NCBI GenBank assembly: GCA_017656255.1
Contig: JACDOE010000034.1
Location: forward strand, 50,702 to 114,701
Direction of reading: 5' to 3'
Length of the DNA stretch: 64,000 nt
DNA from: Bacillaceae bacterium
Lineage (GTDB): Bacteria > Bacillota > Bacilli > JACDOE01
In this document: positions 8,739 through 18,430 of the stretch, piece by piece
Numbering within the stretch: the first letter of the stretch is position 1
Layout of the letters: each line of letters opens with the position of its first letter
The notes under the pieces: generated by a model
Seen by the model: the letters and a program-made list of their open reading frames with translations, nothing else
What the model was told of the DNA's origin: nothing
Database searches by the model: none
Made by a program: the position numbers and the translations under genes

Positions 8739-9854
8739 ATGCATCATAATAGAATTGATTTTCTAGATTATCTAAGGGGAATAATGGCTTTATGTGTATT
8801 AATCTATCATTATTCAGCATGGTCAGGCTTTCATTATATGTATCCTTTTGATCAACTATTATCTAGGCTTGGAATTTATGCTGTTTCAACCTTCTATATA
8901 ATTAGTGGCGCAAGCTTAGCTTATGTTTATTCAAATTATTTAGTAAGCTCTGCATTTATAAAAGCTTTTTCAATAAAAAGGGCATTTAGAATTGTTCCGT
9001 TATTTTATTTAGCCACAACACTCACTATTTTATTAAGAATGTATATTTCAAATAGAAATAGTAATTTTACAGGTGTGCCTAGTCTAGATGTTATATTAAA
9101 AAACTTTTCATTACTATTTAGTTGGATTTGGCCAAAAGATTATATCGCAACAGGAGCATGGTCTATTGGTAATGAATTAGTCTTTTATTCATTATTTCCT
9201 TTAATGCTATTTTTGTATAATAAATCATTAAAACACTACTTGTTATTTTTCACAATTACAATTTTAATTAGTGGATTTATATCTGAGGTATTACTAAATA
9301 AAAACTTAAGTCTTACTGAACAATGGGGGGAGTATATTAACCCTTTAAACCAACTTTATCTATTTGCTGGTGGATTTTTAATTGGTGTTTATGCAAAGAG
9401 AGATATAAATATAAACCGAAAAATGTTAATGTCCCTTTTGGTAGTTTCTGTAATCATATTTGTTTTTCTGCCTGAAGGAGATAATCGTATAGCTTACGTA
9501 ATAGGTCATCGATGGATAATATTTTCTGTAGCAATTTTTTCCATGTGCATTTTTGCTGTGTTCTGGGGGAATGTAAAATATAACCCGTTTACATTTATAT
9601 TAAAGTATTTGGGAGATATTTCCTATTCAATTTACCTTTTGCACCCAATAGTGTATTTATCAATATACGAATTTAATTTAATAATACCTATCTATGAATC
9701 AAAAATAACTCATGCATTGTGGGCTGTGATTTTGTCCTTTGTTTTTTCAACTCTAGTTTATTATTTTTTTGAAAAACCGTTAATTGAAATCGGAAAAAAA
9801 TTTTTAAAAAATTATCGTTCAAGAGAAAATAAGACTAATAAAATAACTATATAA
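8739..9854 (+). CDS. Acyltransferase 3 family membrane protein (O-acetyltransferase)
   Basis: A 371-residue integral membrane protein with about ten helices. It opens with NRIDFLDYLRGIMALCVLIYHY, the family's conserved RxxxxDxLRGxxAxxVxxxH region including the catalytic-type His, and FYIISGASLAYVY. Members transfer acetyl or other acyl groups to cell-surface sugars. The stretch GAWSIGNELVFYSLFPL and the ISYSIYLLHP motif are also typical. It probably O-acylates the polysaccharide made by this locus. Start ATG 8739 with GGGGAGG five bases upstream. Confidence 0.88.
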   Translation: MHHNRIDFLDYLRGIMALCVLIYHYSAWSGFHYMYPFDQLLSRLGIYAVSTFYIISGASLAYVYSNYLVSSAFIKAFSIKRAFRIVPLFYLATTLTILLRMYISNRNSNFTGVPSLDVILKNFSLLFSWIWPKDYIATGAWSIGNELVFYSLFPLMLFLYNKSLKHYLLFFTITILISGFISEVLLNKNLSLTEQWGEYINPLNQLYLFAGGFLIGVYAKRDININRKMLMSLLVVSVIIFVFLPEGDNRIAYVIGHRWIIFSVAIFSMCIFAVFWGNVKYNPFTFILKYLGDISYSIYLLHPIVYLSIYEFNLIIPIYESKITHALWAVILSFVFSTLVYYFFEKPLIEIGKKFLKNYRSRENKTNKITI

Positions 9855-9928
9855 AAAATATTTAGGAGAAAGCAACTTTTGAATGTTTGATCATTTTGCA
9901 TTTAATTTAAGCCTTGAATCTCAAAAAA

Positions 9929-10036
9929 TGACTTCCCCCCTGCTTGTAAAATTTTTAGTAATCAAATTCCTAAGAGGAGGAAGTCACTTTGTATAGTCTA
10001 AAAATAGAACAATTGCCTCCTTTTTCAGCTCGTTAG
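9929..10036 (+). mobile_element. Possible decayed insertion-sequence left end (15-codon transposase start)
   Basis: After the acyltransferase gene a TGACTTCCCCCC segment (9929-9940) faces GGAGGAAGTCAC (9976-9987) as an imperfect inverted repeat. A strong GAGGAGG ribosome-binding site is followed by TTG at 9989 opening YSLKIEQLPPFSAR and a stop at 10034. A well-formed start signal with a coding piece of only 15 codons suggests the beginning of a transposase gene whose remainder has been deleted. The family is not identified, and the idea is inference. Otherwise the gap 9855-10149 holds no gene. Confidence 0.35.
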
Positions 10037-10149
10037 ACAGGTCCATATGCTAGGAAGCTTATTCATGTCCTTTTTAGGTTTTCACTTTTTTCAAAGTCTC
10101 AAATAAAATTATGCAAAATGCTAATATTACTAAATAGAGGATTTTTTCT

Positions 10150-11550
10150 ATGAAAATAAAGGCATTACTTAAAAATAAAGTAGTTAAAGCGGGTAGTTGG
10201 TACACATTAACAGAATTTTTTATAAAAGGGATAACATTTCTAACTATACCGATTTTCACTCGCCTATTAACCCCTGCAGATTATGGGGTTGTTTCGTTAT
10301 ATGAAACCTGGGTGGCGATATTCACTATCATTATAGGTCTTAATTTAAATACAAGTATTACAAAAGGTAAGTATGATTTTAAGGATAATTACGATGCTTT
10401 TGTTTCTAGTATAATTTTTTTATCAGTTCTTTTGTTTTTTGGTTACATAGTTATCTTTTTTTTATTTGGTAATTTCATAGAAAATATCATAGGATTAAGT
10501 CCAATACTTTTATATTTTTTGATATTCCAAGCGTATTTCACCTTTGTTAGAAATTCTTTGATAGCAAAATTAAGGGTTGAATATAATTATAAATTAGTAT
10601 CTGTAATACTAATATTAATTAGTATTCTGGGAACTTTATTATCAATATACTTTATTTTATTTGTTTTTCAAGAACGACCTTTTTTAGGGAAAATATTAGG
10701 TAGCGGTATTTTAATATTGATTGTAGGATTAGTTTCTTTAATATATATTATCACTAGAAGTAGAGAAAAATTATGGAACTTCACCTATTGGAAGTATGGG
10801 TTAGCATTATCAACTCCCCTAATATTCGCCTCACTTTCTGGACTTTTAAATGCACAATTCGATAGAGTTATTATTAATAAATATATTGGAGAAGTTGCTA
10901 CAGGGTTATATAGTTTTGCATATAATATCGGAATGATTGTCACAGTTTTAGCCCATGCTTTGGATCAAGCTTGGTCTCCGTGGGTCTATGAATCAATGGA
11001 AAACAAAAAATTTGATAAAATAAAATCTAGAGGAGTCACTTATCGAAACGTCTTTAGCATTGCTTATGCGGGATTGTTATTTATTAGTCCTGAATTAATT
11101 AAAATAATGGCAGATGAAAGTTATTGGAAATCCTTAGATATAATACCGTATATTTTTATAGGGTATTATTTTAGCTATATGTACACCTTGGAAGTAAAAA
11201 CTGAATTTTTTTATAGAAAAACTGGATTGATTTCAGTAGGAACTTTATTATCCGCAATTATTAATATTATTCTAAATATTATTTTTGTACCAAAATACGG
11301 TTATGTTGCTGCAGCTATTACAACTTCCATTTCATTTTTATTCTTATTTATTTTCCATTATTTAATTACATGGAAAATTATAAAAAGAAGTATTTATGGA
11401 TTTAAGTTTCATGTCATATCTATTGCATATGTGATAGTTATTACCTTATATTATTTAATGTTTATGGATTCGTTATTAATGAGGATAATAGGTATTATTA
11501 TAATTTTGACAATTGCACTTTATATATTGAGACGGAGTTACATTCATTAA
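10150..11550 (+). CDS. wzx: Polysaccharide repeat-unit flippase (Wzx-type)
   Basis: A 466-residue membrane protein of the polysaccharide transport (MOP/Wzx) family, with about 12-14 hydrophobic helices. The N-terminal VVKAGSWYTLTEFFIKGI followed by FLTIPIFTRLLTPADYG is the family's recognisable opening. It flips undecaprenyl-diphosphate-linked repeat units to the outer face before polymerisation by the Wzy protein encoded upstream. ATG 10150 has a TAGAGGA site about nine bases upstream. A short hairpin (AGACAAT at 11553 with ATTGTCT at 11566) follows the gene but lacks a T-run. Confidence 0.9.
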   Translation: MKIKALLKNKVVKAGSWYTLTEFFIKGITFLTIPIFTRLLTPADYGVVSLYETWVAIFTIIIGLNLNTSITKGKYDFKDNYDAFVSSIIFLSVLLFFGYIVIFFLFGNFIENIIGLSPILLYFLIFQAYFTFVRNSLIAKLRVEYNYKLVSVILILISILGTLLSIYFILFVFQERPFLGKILGSGILILIVGLVSLIYIITRSREKLWNFTYWKYGLALSTPLIFASLSGLLNAQFDRVIINKYIGEVATGLYSFAYNIGMIVTVLAHALDQAWSPWVYESMENKKFDKIKSRGVTYRNVFSIAYAGLLFISPELIKIMADESYWKSLDIIPYIFIGYYFSYMYTLEVKTEFFYRKTGLISVGTLLSAIINIILNIIFVPKYGYVAAAITTSISFLFLFIFHYLITWKIIKRSIYGFKFHVISIAYVIVITLYYLMFMDSLLMRIIGIIIILTIALYILRRSYIH

Positions 11551-11609
11551 AAAGACAATCGGTAAATTGTCTCTATAAAGTTGCACTGTACAGCGAAAGG
11601 ATGAACAAA

Positions 11610-12770
11610 ATGGATAGAAGAGATAATAAGTACTTTATTGCTCTTAGCGGAGCAAAAAAAAATGTAGGAGACTTTTTAATTACATATAGAGCCGTTAATT
11701 TATTAAAAAATGTAGCTCCAGAATATGAATTCATAATTTACCCGCATTGGAAAGAGTTCGAAAACATTGAATTTGTAAATAAAAGTGAGGGTATTATCAT
11801 CTTAGGTGGTCCGGGATTTCAAATCAATATGTATCCGGGTGTGTATAAATTAGTGAAGAACCTTGAAGATATTAAGGTTCCTATTTATATATTGGGTTCA
11901 GGTTGGAAAGGTATCCCTGGGGATAAAGTAACGGAGAAATTATATAGTTTTTCAAGTTCTTCAAAAGAATTACTCAAAAAGATGGATAGTAACTATGCAG
12001 GAATGAGTTGTAGAGACTATCAGACTCAACGAGTTTTAAAGAATAATGGATATAAAAACATAACTATGACAGGTTGTCCCGCGTGGTATGACCTGGATTC
12101 AACTGGAAAAGAATTTATTGCTCCTAAAAAAATAGAAAAGATTGTCTTTACGCCTGCACAAAATGAATTATTTTCGGAGCAAAGTATTAAAGTCTTGGAA
12201 TATATAAAAGATAGGTACAAAGGAGTTGAGCTAATCGTATCCTTTCATAGAGGAATAGGAAAGGTTGATCAATACACGAATGAAATTGATGCCAGGAACA
12301 CGCAAAAAATGGCTGATAAAGCAATAAGTATGGGTGCAAAAGTTATTGATGTGTCGTATGATGTTGGTAAATTACACCTCTATGATGATTGTCATCTTCA
12401 TATTGGTTATCGCGTTCATGCGCACATCTATTTCTTAAGTAAACGCCTCCCGAGTATATTACTCCATGAAGATGGTAGAGGAAATGGTGTATCAGAAGCA
12501 CTAAAAACGCCAGGGATAAATGCTTACCGTATCCCCAAAATGTATTCACATATATTTAATTTATTTAGAGTTAACACACTGATTGCTTCTGTTTATGGGA
12601 GATTGGGTCTGAAAATTAATGAAAGTATAATTCATGATTTGGATTGTTTGATTACTGAACTTGAAGATACCCAATACAAATGTTTTCAAAAGACTTCACA
12701 ATACATTGATGAACATTATAAAGTGATGGAAAAATTTATTAAACGTATGATATACAAAAGGGAGATGTAA
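11610..12770 (+). CDS. Polysaccharide pyruvyl transferase family protein
   Basis: About 386 residues. The opening FIALSGAKKNVGDFLITYRA and the LGGPGFQIN segment match the polysaccharide pyruvyltransferase domain (PF04230), as do the Cys-containing SCRDYQTQRVL, the middle TGCPAWYDL and VSFHRGIG, and the later HLHIGYRVHAHIYFLSKRLPSILL. The enzyme adds a pyruvate ketal from PEP to a sugar, giving a negative charge. ATG 11610 is preferred over the in-frame ATG 11601 because AAAGGA (11596-11601) is properly spaced only from 11610. SLH domains bind pyruvylated wall glycan, so a role in S-layer anchoring (CsaB-like) is possible, but its place in this locus favours the polysaccharide. Confidence 0.82.
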   Translation: MDRRDNKYFIALSGAKKNVGDFLITYRAVNLLKNVAPEYEFIIYPHWKEFENIEFVNKSEGIIILGGPGFQINMYPGVYKLVKNLEDIKVPIYILGSGWKGIPGDKVTEKLYSFSSSSKELLKKMDSNYAGMSCRDYQTQRVLKNNGYKNITMTGCPAWYDLDSTGKEFIAPKKIEKIVFTPAQNELFSEQSIKVLEYIKDRYKGVELIVSFHRGIGKVDQYTNEIDARNTQKMADKAISMGAKVIDVSYDVGKLHLYDDCHLHIGYRVHAHIYFLSKRLPSILLHEDGRGNGVSEALKTPGINAYRIPKMYSHIFNLFRVNTLIASVYGRLGLKINESIIHDLDCLITELEDTQYKCFQKTSQYIDEHYKVMEKFIKRMIYKREM

Positions 12771-12773
12771 TAA

Positions 12774-14411
12774 ATGAAGATATTGGCTGTAATACCTGCA
12801 CGAGGTGGCTCAAAAGGTATACCAAGAAAAAATGTCAGATTAATGTGTGGAAAACCTTTAATTAGTTATAGTATAATGAATGCTTTAAATAGTCAGTTTG
12901 ATCTGGAAGTTGTTGTGTCAACTGATAGTGAAGAAATTGAAAGGATTGCTGTAATATACGGCGCTCAAGTGATAAACAGACCTTCCGAATTAGCCACTGA
13001 TGAAGTCACTCTAGACCCTGTTGTTCATCATGCATTGCTTGAAATGGAAAAAACACAAAAAAAAACATACGATATAGTTATAACGATGCAACCTACATCG
13101 CCATTATTAAGACCATCTACACTTGATAGTGCCATTAAATATTTTATTGATAATAATTATGACACAGTGATAAGTGGAATTAACCATCCACACTTGGCCT
13201 GGACCGAGATAGATGGGGAAATTGTTCCTATATACAAAGAACGACTCAACAGGCAATATCTTCCGAAAAATTTAATAGAAACTGGTGCGTTTTTCATTAC
13301 TAAAAGAGAATTTGTAAACGCATTTAGCAGAATTGGTGATAATGTATCTATTTTTGAAGTGCCAGGAAATGAGTCTATTGACATTGATACACCTAAAGAT
13401 TGGTGGGTAGCCGAGAAGGAACTTTCGAAGAAAAGAATTTTAATAAGAACTGATGGATATGCTGAGATAGGATTGGGCCATATCTATAGATGCTTGCTTT
13501 TGGCGGATAATCTAATTGATCATGATATCAAATTTGTTTTATCAAATAAATCTGACATAGGAGTGGAAAAAATTCGTGAAAGCAACTTTCCTTACACGGT
13601 CATTCAAGATAACTATGAGATTGGTGAATTAATTAGAACACATGAATGTGATATCCTCATAAATGATATTCTTGATACAGACAAAAATTATATTGAATAC
13701 TGCAAGAGTCAAGGAGTAAGAGTTGTTAATTTTGAAGATCTTGGGACAGGAGCAGCATACGCGGATGCGGTGATAAATGATTTATATGAAAAAAGAAATA
13801 ACTTAGAAAATCACTATTGGGGGAGTGAATATTACTGTATCAGGGATGAGTTTTTATTAGCTAAACCTGCTGGGTTTAAAGAGAATGTCGAAGAAGTTTT
13901 GGTTATATTTGGAGGAACTGATCCGTGCAATCTTACATACAGATTATTTGAAGTTATAAAATCAATTCCTAATCATAATAGTATTCATTATACATTTATA
14001 TTAGGAATGGGTTACAAATATGCAGAAGATTTAATTTCTAAATCAAATACGTTAAACTTAAACATAGATATTGTAAAAGATGTAAAACTCATGACTGAGT
14101 ATATGGGAAGGGCTGATTTAGCAGTATCTTCTCAAGGAAGAACGATGTTCGAATTAGCATCAATGGCGGTACCCACGATATTATTAGCCCAAAATGAACG
14201 GGAGCAACATCATGATTTTGGGTATCTGAAAAATGGCTTTATTAATTTAGGAATGGGTAATGAGGTTAAAAACCAGACGATTAGAGAAACATTACTGTGG
14301 CTTATAAACAGCCCACAAATAAGAAGACAAATGAAAGAGCAAATGTTAAAGAAAGACTTAAAAAAAGGCATACAAAGAGTCATAAATATAATTCTTGACA
14401 AAAGCAAGTGA
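12774..14411 (+). CDS. Fusion of CMP-nonulosonate cytidylyltransferase and PseG-type UDP-sugar hydrolase
   Basis: A 545-residue two-domain protein. Residues 1-220 are a NeuA/PseF-type CMP-sugar synthetase: ILAVIPARGGSKGIPRKN, ISTDSEE-like VVSTDSEEIERIA, and MQPTSPLLR. From about residue 220 the PseG/SpsG-type glycosyltransferase-like hydrolase starts with IRTDGYAEIGLGHIYRCL, whose GxGHxxR contains the family's catalytic His, and ends with SQGRTMFELASMAVPTI. PseG removes UDP from the diacetamido-trideoxy-altrose; PseF activates the finished acid with CTP. Together with the NeuB-like gene downstream this points to pseudaminic or legionaminic acid. The gene begins three bases after the pyruvyltransferase. 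Confidence 0.85.
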   Translation: MKILAVIPARGGSKGIPRKNVRLMCGKPLISYSIMNALNSQFDLEVVVSTDSEEIERIAVIYGAQVINRPSELATDEVTLDPVVHHALLEMEKTQKKTYDIVITMQPTSPLLRPSTLDSAIKYFIDNNYDTVISGINHPHLAWTEIDGEIVPIYKERLNRQYLPKNLIETGAFFITKREFVNAFSRIGDNVSIFEVPGNESIDIDTPKDWWVAEKELSKKRILIRTDGYAEIGLGHIYRCLLLADNLIDHDIKFVLSNKSDIGVEKIRESNFPYTVIQDNYEIGELIRTHECDILINDILDTDKNYIEYCKSQGVRVVNFEDLGTGAAYADAVINDLYEKRNNLENHYWGSEYYCIRDEFLLAKPAGFKENVEEVLVIFGGTDPCNLTYRLFEVIKSIPNHNSIHYTFILGMGYKYAEDLISKSNTLNLNIDIVKDVKLMTEYMGRADLAVSSQGRTMFELASMAVPTILLAQNEREQHHDFGYLKNGFINLGMGNEVKNQTIRETLLWLINSPQIRRQMKEQMLKKDLKKGIQRVINIILDKSK

Positions 14412-14431
14412 TTATTTGGAGGAGTTCGGAA

Positions 14432-15508
14432 ATGGAAAGTAAAATTATAAAAAGAGCAAGCGCCGGGGATTTTGTACTTATTGCAGAGATAGGCGTTAAT
14501 TATTATGATATAGCTGAAAAAATGGACATTTCTCCTATGGAAGCAGCTAAATTAATGGTAAAAGAAGCGAAAAGTGCTGGCGTTCATGCTGTTAAATTCC
14601 AGACATATAAAGCAAATACTCTGGCAGTAAAAAATTCACCTTCTTACTGGGATACATCTGAGGAAGCTACAACTTCACAATTCGAGCTTTTCAAAAAGTA
14701 TGACAGTTTTTCATACGATGAGTATAAAGAGTTGTCGGAATATTGTGCTGATTTAGGTGTGGAGTTCTTATCAACTCCCTTTGATCTACAATCAGCAGAT
14801 TATTTATATGATTTAATGAGCGTTTATAAAATCTCATCTTCTGACCTGAACAATCTTCCGTTTGTAGAGTATCAGGCAAAAAAAGGAAAACCTATACTTC
14901 TTTCGGTCGGTGCTTCCAACGAAGGGGAAATTGATAGGACTATAGCTGTAATTAGGAAACATAATAACGCCCCGATTGTGTTATTTCATTGTATTTTGGA
15001 GTATCCAACACCATTTGAACACGCAAATCTTAATCGAATTGTAACATTAAGAGAAAAGTACCCGGATCTAATTATTGGATATTCTGATCATACCAAACCT
15101 GATGAAGGTGCGGATGTGATTAAAACAGCTTATAATTTGGGTGCACTGGTAATTGAAAAACATTTCACGTTGGATAAGAATATACCGGGGAATGATCATT
15201 ATCATGCCATGAATCCGGCAGATGCAAAAAAAATTACAAAAGGTATTGAATTTGTTAATACATTAAGGGGTTCATACGAAATAAAATGTCTTGATACTGA
15301 ACTTATATCCAGACAAAATGCAAGAAGGTCTTTGGTGGCCGCTTGTGACATTAAAAAGGGTAGTATTATTACAAGAGGAATGCTGACTTTTAAAAGACCT
15401 GGAACTGGAATTTCTCCATCAGAAATAGATAATGTAATTGGAAAAATGGCAAATGAAGATATTAGTGAGGATACGATATTACAATACGGTATGTTGGTGG
15501 TAGACTAA
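14432..15508 (+). CDS. N-acetylneuraminate/pseudaminate/legionaminate synthase
   Basis: About 358 residues, NeuB/PseI/SpsE family. It condenses a hexosamine with PEP to form a nine-carbon acid. Visible: FVLIAEIGVNY at the N terminus, HAVKFQTYKA, FLSTPFDLQSADYL, VIGYSDHT-type IIGYSDHTKP, and EKHFTLDKNIPGNDHYHAM. The C-terminal 60 residues form the SAF (antifreeze-like) domain (RRSLVAACDIKKGSIITRGM, FKRPGTGISP). Start ATG 14432 follows TTGGAGGAG with good spacing; the frame's earlier TTG at 14408 overlaps the previous gene. Which acid is made cannot be told here. PseC- and PseH-like steps are not found in this window. Confidence 0.9.
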   Translation: MESKIIKRASAGDFVLIAEIGVNYYDIAEKMDISPMEAAKLMVKEAKSAGVHAVKFQTYKANTLAVKNSPSYWDTSEEATTSQFELFKKYDSFSYDEYKELSEYCADLGVEFLSTPFDLQSADYLYDLMSVYKISSSDLNNLPFVEYQAKKGKPILLSVGASNEGEIDRTIAVIRKHNNAPIVLFHCILEYPTPFEHANLNRIVTLREKYPDLIIGYSDHTKPDEGADVIKTAYNLGALVIEKHFTLDKNIPGNDHYHAMNPADAKKITKGIEFVNTLRGSYEIKCLDTELISRQNARRSLVAACDIKKGSIITRGMLTFKRPGTGISPSEIDNVIGKMANEDISEDTILQYGMLVVD

Positions 15509-15567
15509 TTAATAATAATTCTATACAGAAGAATTACTTACTAGAAACAGGTATCAGAATAAATCGG

Positions 15568-16257
15568 GTGGTGTTAAAAATCTTGATTAGAAAAGTTTAT
15601 AGGATATTTGAAGAATTGTTACCAGAGTTATTAATAACAAGGATTAAATATAGAAGATTCCTAAAAAATAATTGTGTAATAGCTAAAAACGTTGAGATTA
15701 TCAATGGTAATTTAGGAAAAAATATCAGGGTAGCTCATAACGCATCTATAAGAAATAGTGACATCTTGGATTATACATCGATTGGAAGGTATTCTAAGAT
15801 TAATCATTCAACAATTGGTAAATTTTGCTCCATATCATGGGATGTCACGATAGGAGCGTTAAGCCACCCAATCAATACTGTTTCAACTCATTCCTTTCCC
15901 TATACTAGCAGAATTGGATTTGTAGATAAAGATAATCATAATCATAAACAAACATCGTTAGGTAACGATGTTTGGGTGGGGTGTAATAGTGTGATTTTAC
16001 CAGGTATCAAAATCGGGGATGGTGCAATTATTGGAGCAGGGTCAGTCGTGACTAAAGATGTTCCGGATTATGCAATTGTGGCAGGTGTACCAGCTGAAAT
16101 TATTAGATATAGATTTGAAGAGAACATAAGACAAAAATTAAAAGAAATTAAATGGTGGGATCTGCCGTACAATACAATAAAAGGGAATATTTATATTTTT
16201 CAAGAGCCTCTAAACGAAAAAACTTTAAAGGATTTACTTAATATAAAAAAATTATAG
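15568..16257 (+). CDS. Left-handed beta-helix (hexapeptide) acetyltransferase
   Basis: Up to 229 residues. Multiple hexapeptide turns are visible (NVEIINGNLGKNIRVAHN, SIGRYSKINHSTIGKFCSIS), with a CatB-like loop containing ALSHPINTVSTHSFP. Then come GNDVWVGCNSVILPGIKIGDGAIIGAGSVV and VAGVPAEIIR. This is the xenobiotic/CatB-type acyltransferase subgroup that acetylates small molecules or nucleotide sugars. Following the nonulosonate synthase, it may N- or O-acetylate the acid or another repeat-unit sugar. The start is uncertain: GTG 15568 or 15571, or TTG 15583, the last having GGTGGTG upstream at a usable spacing. Confidence 0.82.
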   Translation: MVLKILIRKVYRIFEELLPELLITRIKYRRFLKNNCVIAKNVEIINGNLGKNIRVAHNASIRNSDILDYTSIGRYSKINHSTIGKFCSISWDVTIGALSHPINTVSTHSFPYTSRIGFVDKDNHNHKQTSLGNDVWVGCNSVILPGIKIGDGAIIGAGSVVTKDVPDYAIVAGVPAEIIRYRFEENIRQKLKEIKWWDLPYNTIKGNIYIFQEPLNEKTLKDLLNIKKL

Positions 16258-16421
16258 TAAATCGAAAAAATTGAATTTTTATTTAATCTTCTCTGTAAAG
16301 TAAATATTTTAAGTAATTAAGTAAAAATAACCTGTTTAAACTAAATTAATCTTTGAAACTTAGTAATTCGTTAGATATAAATATGGGTTGTCTATATATG
16401 ATTTGTGAAGGAGGGAGAAAC

Positions 16422-18353
16422 GTGAGCTATTATCAAAGGATATTTATGTTATTTGTTATAGATACTATTATCATAATTTTATCAATTTTATTTGCCTACT
16501 GGTTAAGATTTGAATTTAAAATACCAAATGAGTACATAATTAGCGCATTTTATGCCTTTATTTTTATATGGATAATTACATTCCCTACATATTACTATCT
16601 AAAACTATATAAAAGAGTCTGGCAGTATGCAAGTATCGGTGAATTAATATCCATTATCAAAGCGACAACCATTTCAATAATTGTAAGCCTTGCTTTTTAT
16701 TTAATTTTAAAAAGTTTAGGATGGGAAATTGTAATTCCACGGTCAATCTTTTTGATATCATGGATGACAATCATTCTTGGAATCGGTGGTTCCCGTTTTG
16801 TATGGAGAATTTTTCGAGATAATTACATAAAAATTGAACCACATCATAAACGAGCATTGATTTTTGGGGCTGGAAATGCAGGAGCTCTTGTGGCGAAAGA
16901 ATTGAAACACACGCCGGATACGGACCTATATCCGGTAGCTTTTGTTGACGATGATCCTTCAAAACTGTTCCTTGAGGTTGTAGGTTTACCTGTAATCGGT
17001 AATCGATATGATATTGTTGAGAGAGTGAAATCATATAACATTGATACAATTATTATTGCCATCCCTTCTGCTCCACGGGAAGAAATAGCAAAAGTAATTG
17101 ATTTGTGTAAAGAAACTGGTGCTAAAATTAAATTGTTGCCTCGAGTAAGTGATGTCGTGCACGGAAAAGTATCTGTTCAATTGATAAGGGATGTAAATGT
17201 TGAAGATTTATTAGGGCGAGAGCCCGTTGAAGTTGATCTAAATCAAATTGCCGGTTATGTAAAAGATAAAGTCGTCCTCGTCACTGGTGCAGGGGGATCT
17301 ATTGGGTCAGAGTTATGTCGACAAATAGCACCATTTAAACCTGAAAAGTTATTGCTTTTAGGACATGGTGAAAATAGTATTTATCAAATTGAGCTTGAGT
17401 TAGTTAAATCTTTTCCTGACATACAATATGAAACCATTATTGCAGACATACAGGATCGAGAACGGATAGAACAAGTGTTTGATTTATATCGTCCTCATGT
17501 AATATTTCATGCAGCTGCTCACAAGCATGTGCCTTTGATGGAAAGAAACCCTGCTGAAGCTGTTAAAAACAATGTGATTGGCACGAAAAATGTAGCTGAA
17601 TGTGCAGATCAGTTTGAAGCAACTCATTTCGTTATGATTTCAACTGATAAAGCTGTCAATCCAACAAGTGTCATGGGGGCTACAAAGAGGGTTGCAGAAA
17701 TGATTATACAAAGCATGGCAAAGGGGAGCAACACAAAGTTTGTTGCAGTCAGGTTTGGTAATGTTTTAGGAAGTCGAGGGAGTGTGGTCCCCATATTTAA
17801 AAAGCAGATTGAGCAGGGGGGGCCTGTTACTGTAACCCACCCCGACATGGTTCGTTATTTTATGACCATTCCTGAAGCAGTACAATTAGTAATTCAAGCT
17901 GGAGCTTTAGCCGAAGGAGGAGAAATTTTTATTCTTGATATGGGTCAGCCGGTTCGTATTGCTGACTTGGCCAAGGATTTAATTCGTTTATCTGGTTTAA
18001 GGCCCGATCAAGATGTTAAAATTGTCTATACAGGGATTCGTCCTGGGGAAAAGCTATATGAGGAATTATTAACAGATGAAGAAGGAACAAGAGAAACTAA
18101 ACATGACCGTATTTTTATCGGGAAGCCGATAACATTTGAGGAAAAGAATTTCTATGTAAATCTCATGGAGTTGGAAAAAACAGTAACTCAAACTATCTAT
18201 TTATCAAAGTTTAAAATAAAAGAGCAATTGAAACGAATTGTTCCTTCTTATCAAGTTGGCCCAAGTGATCAAAATATTTCTAAAAAACTTCATGCTGAAT
18301 TTGAAATTAAAGAAGCTCACTCTCAAACTGTTGCTTCATTTAAGGAAGATTAA
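16422..18353 (+). CDS. Membrane-bound UDP-N-acetylhexosamine 4,6-dehydratase (CapD/PglF/WbpM type)
   Basis: About 643 residues. Four transmembrane helices occupy the first 130 residues. A CoA-binding-like Rossmann domain follows (IFGAGNAGALVAKEL) and then the catalytic SDR domain (VLVTGAGGSIGSELCRQI). The catalytic region STDKAVNPTSVMGATKR has Met in place of Tyr in the YxxxK position, as usual for this family. The enzyme makes UDP-4-keto-6-deoxy-GlcNAc, feeding trideoxy sugars or nonulosonic acids, so it could supply the first step missing from the pathway above. Start GTG 16422 has AAGGAGGG six bases upstream; the frame is open from 16353. The C-terminal tail after residue 600 is divergent. 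Confidence 0.9.
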   Translation: MSYYQRIFMLFVIDTIIIILSILFAYWLRFEFKIPNEYIISAFYAFIFIWIITFPTYYYLKLYKRVWQYASIGELISIIKATTISIIVSLAFYLILKSLGWEIVIPRSIFLISWMTIILGIGGSRFVWRIFRDNYIKIEPHHKRALIFGAGNAGALVAKELKHTPDTDLYPVAFVDDDPSKLFLEVVGLPVIGNRYDIVERVKSYNIDTIIIAIPSAPREEIAKVIDLCKETGAKIKLLPRVSDVVHGKVSVQLIRDVNVEDLLGREPVEVDLNQIAGYVKDKVVLVTGAGGSIGSELCRQIAPFKPEKLLLLGHGENSIYQIELELVKSFPDIQYETIIADIQDRERIEQVFDLYRPHVIFHAAAHKHVPLMERNPAEAVKNNVIGTKNVAECADQFEATHFVMISTDKAVNPTSVMGATKRVAEMIIQSMAKGSNTKFVAVRFGNVLGSRGSVVPIFKKQIEQGGPVTVTHPDMVRYFMTIPEAVQLVIQAGALAEGGEIFILDMGQPVRIADLAKDLIRLSGLRPDQDVKIVYTGIRPGEKLYEELLTDEEGTRETKHDRIFIGKPITFEEKNFYVNLMELEKTVTQTIYLSKFKIKEQLKRIVPSYQVGPSDQNISKKLHAEFEIKEAHSQTVASFKED

Positions 18354-18430
18354 GGAAAAACGGGTTGGTTCTATTATTTATAAAACACTTTTTAAGAAAT
18401 GGCCAGAAGGGAAATGAGGTGTAGAAAAAA

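Noticed and set aside
11553..11572. AGACAAT/ATTGTCT hairpin after wzx as a terminator
   Set aside because: There is no T-run, and genes on both sides appear to belong to one operon.
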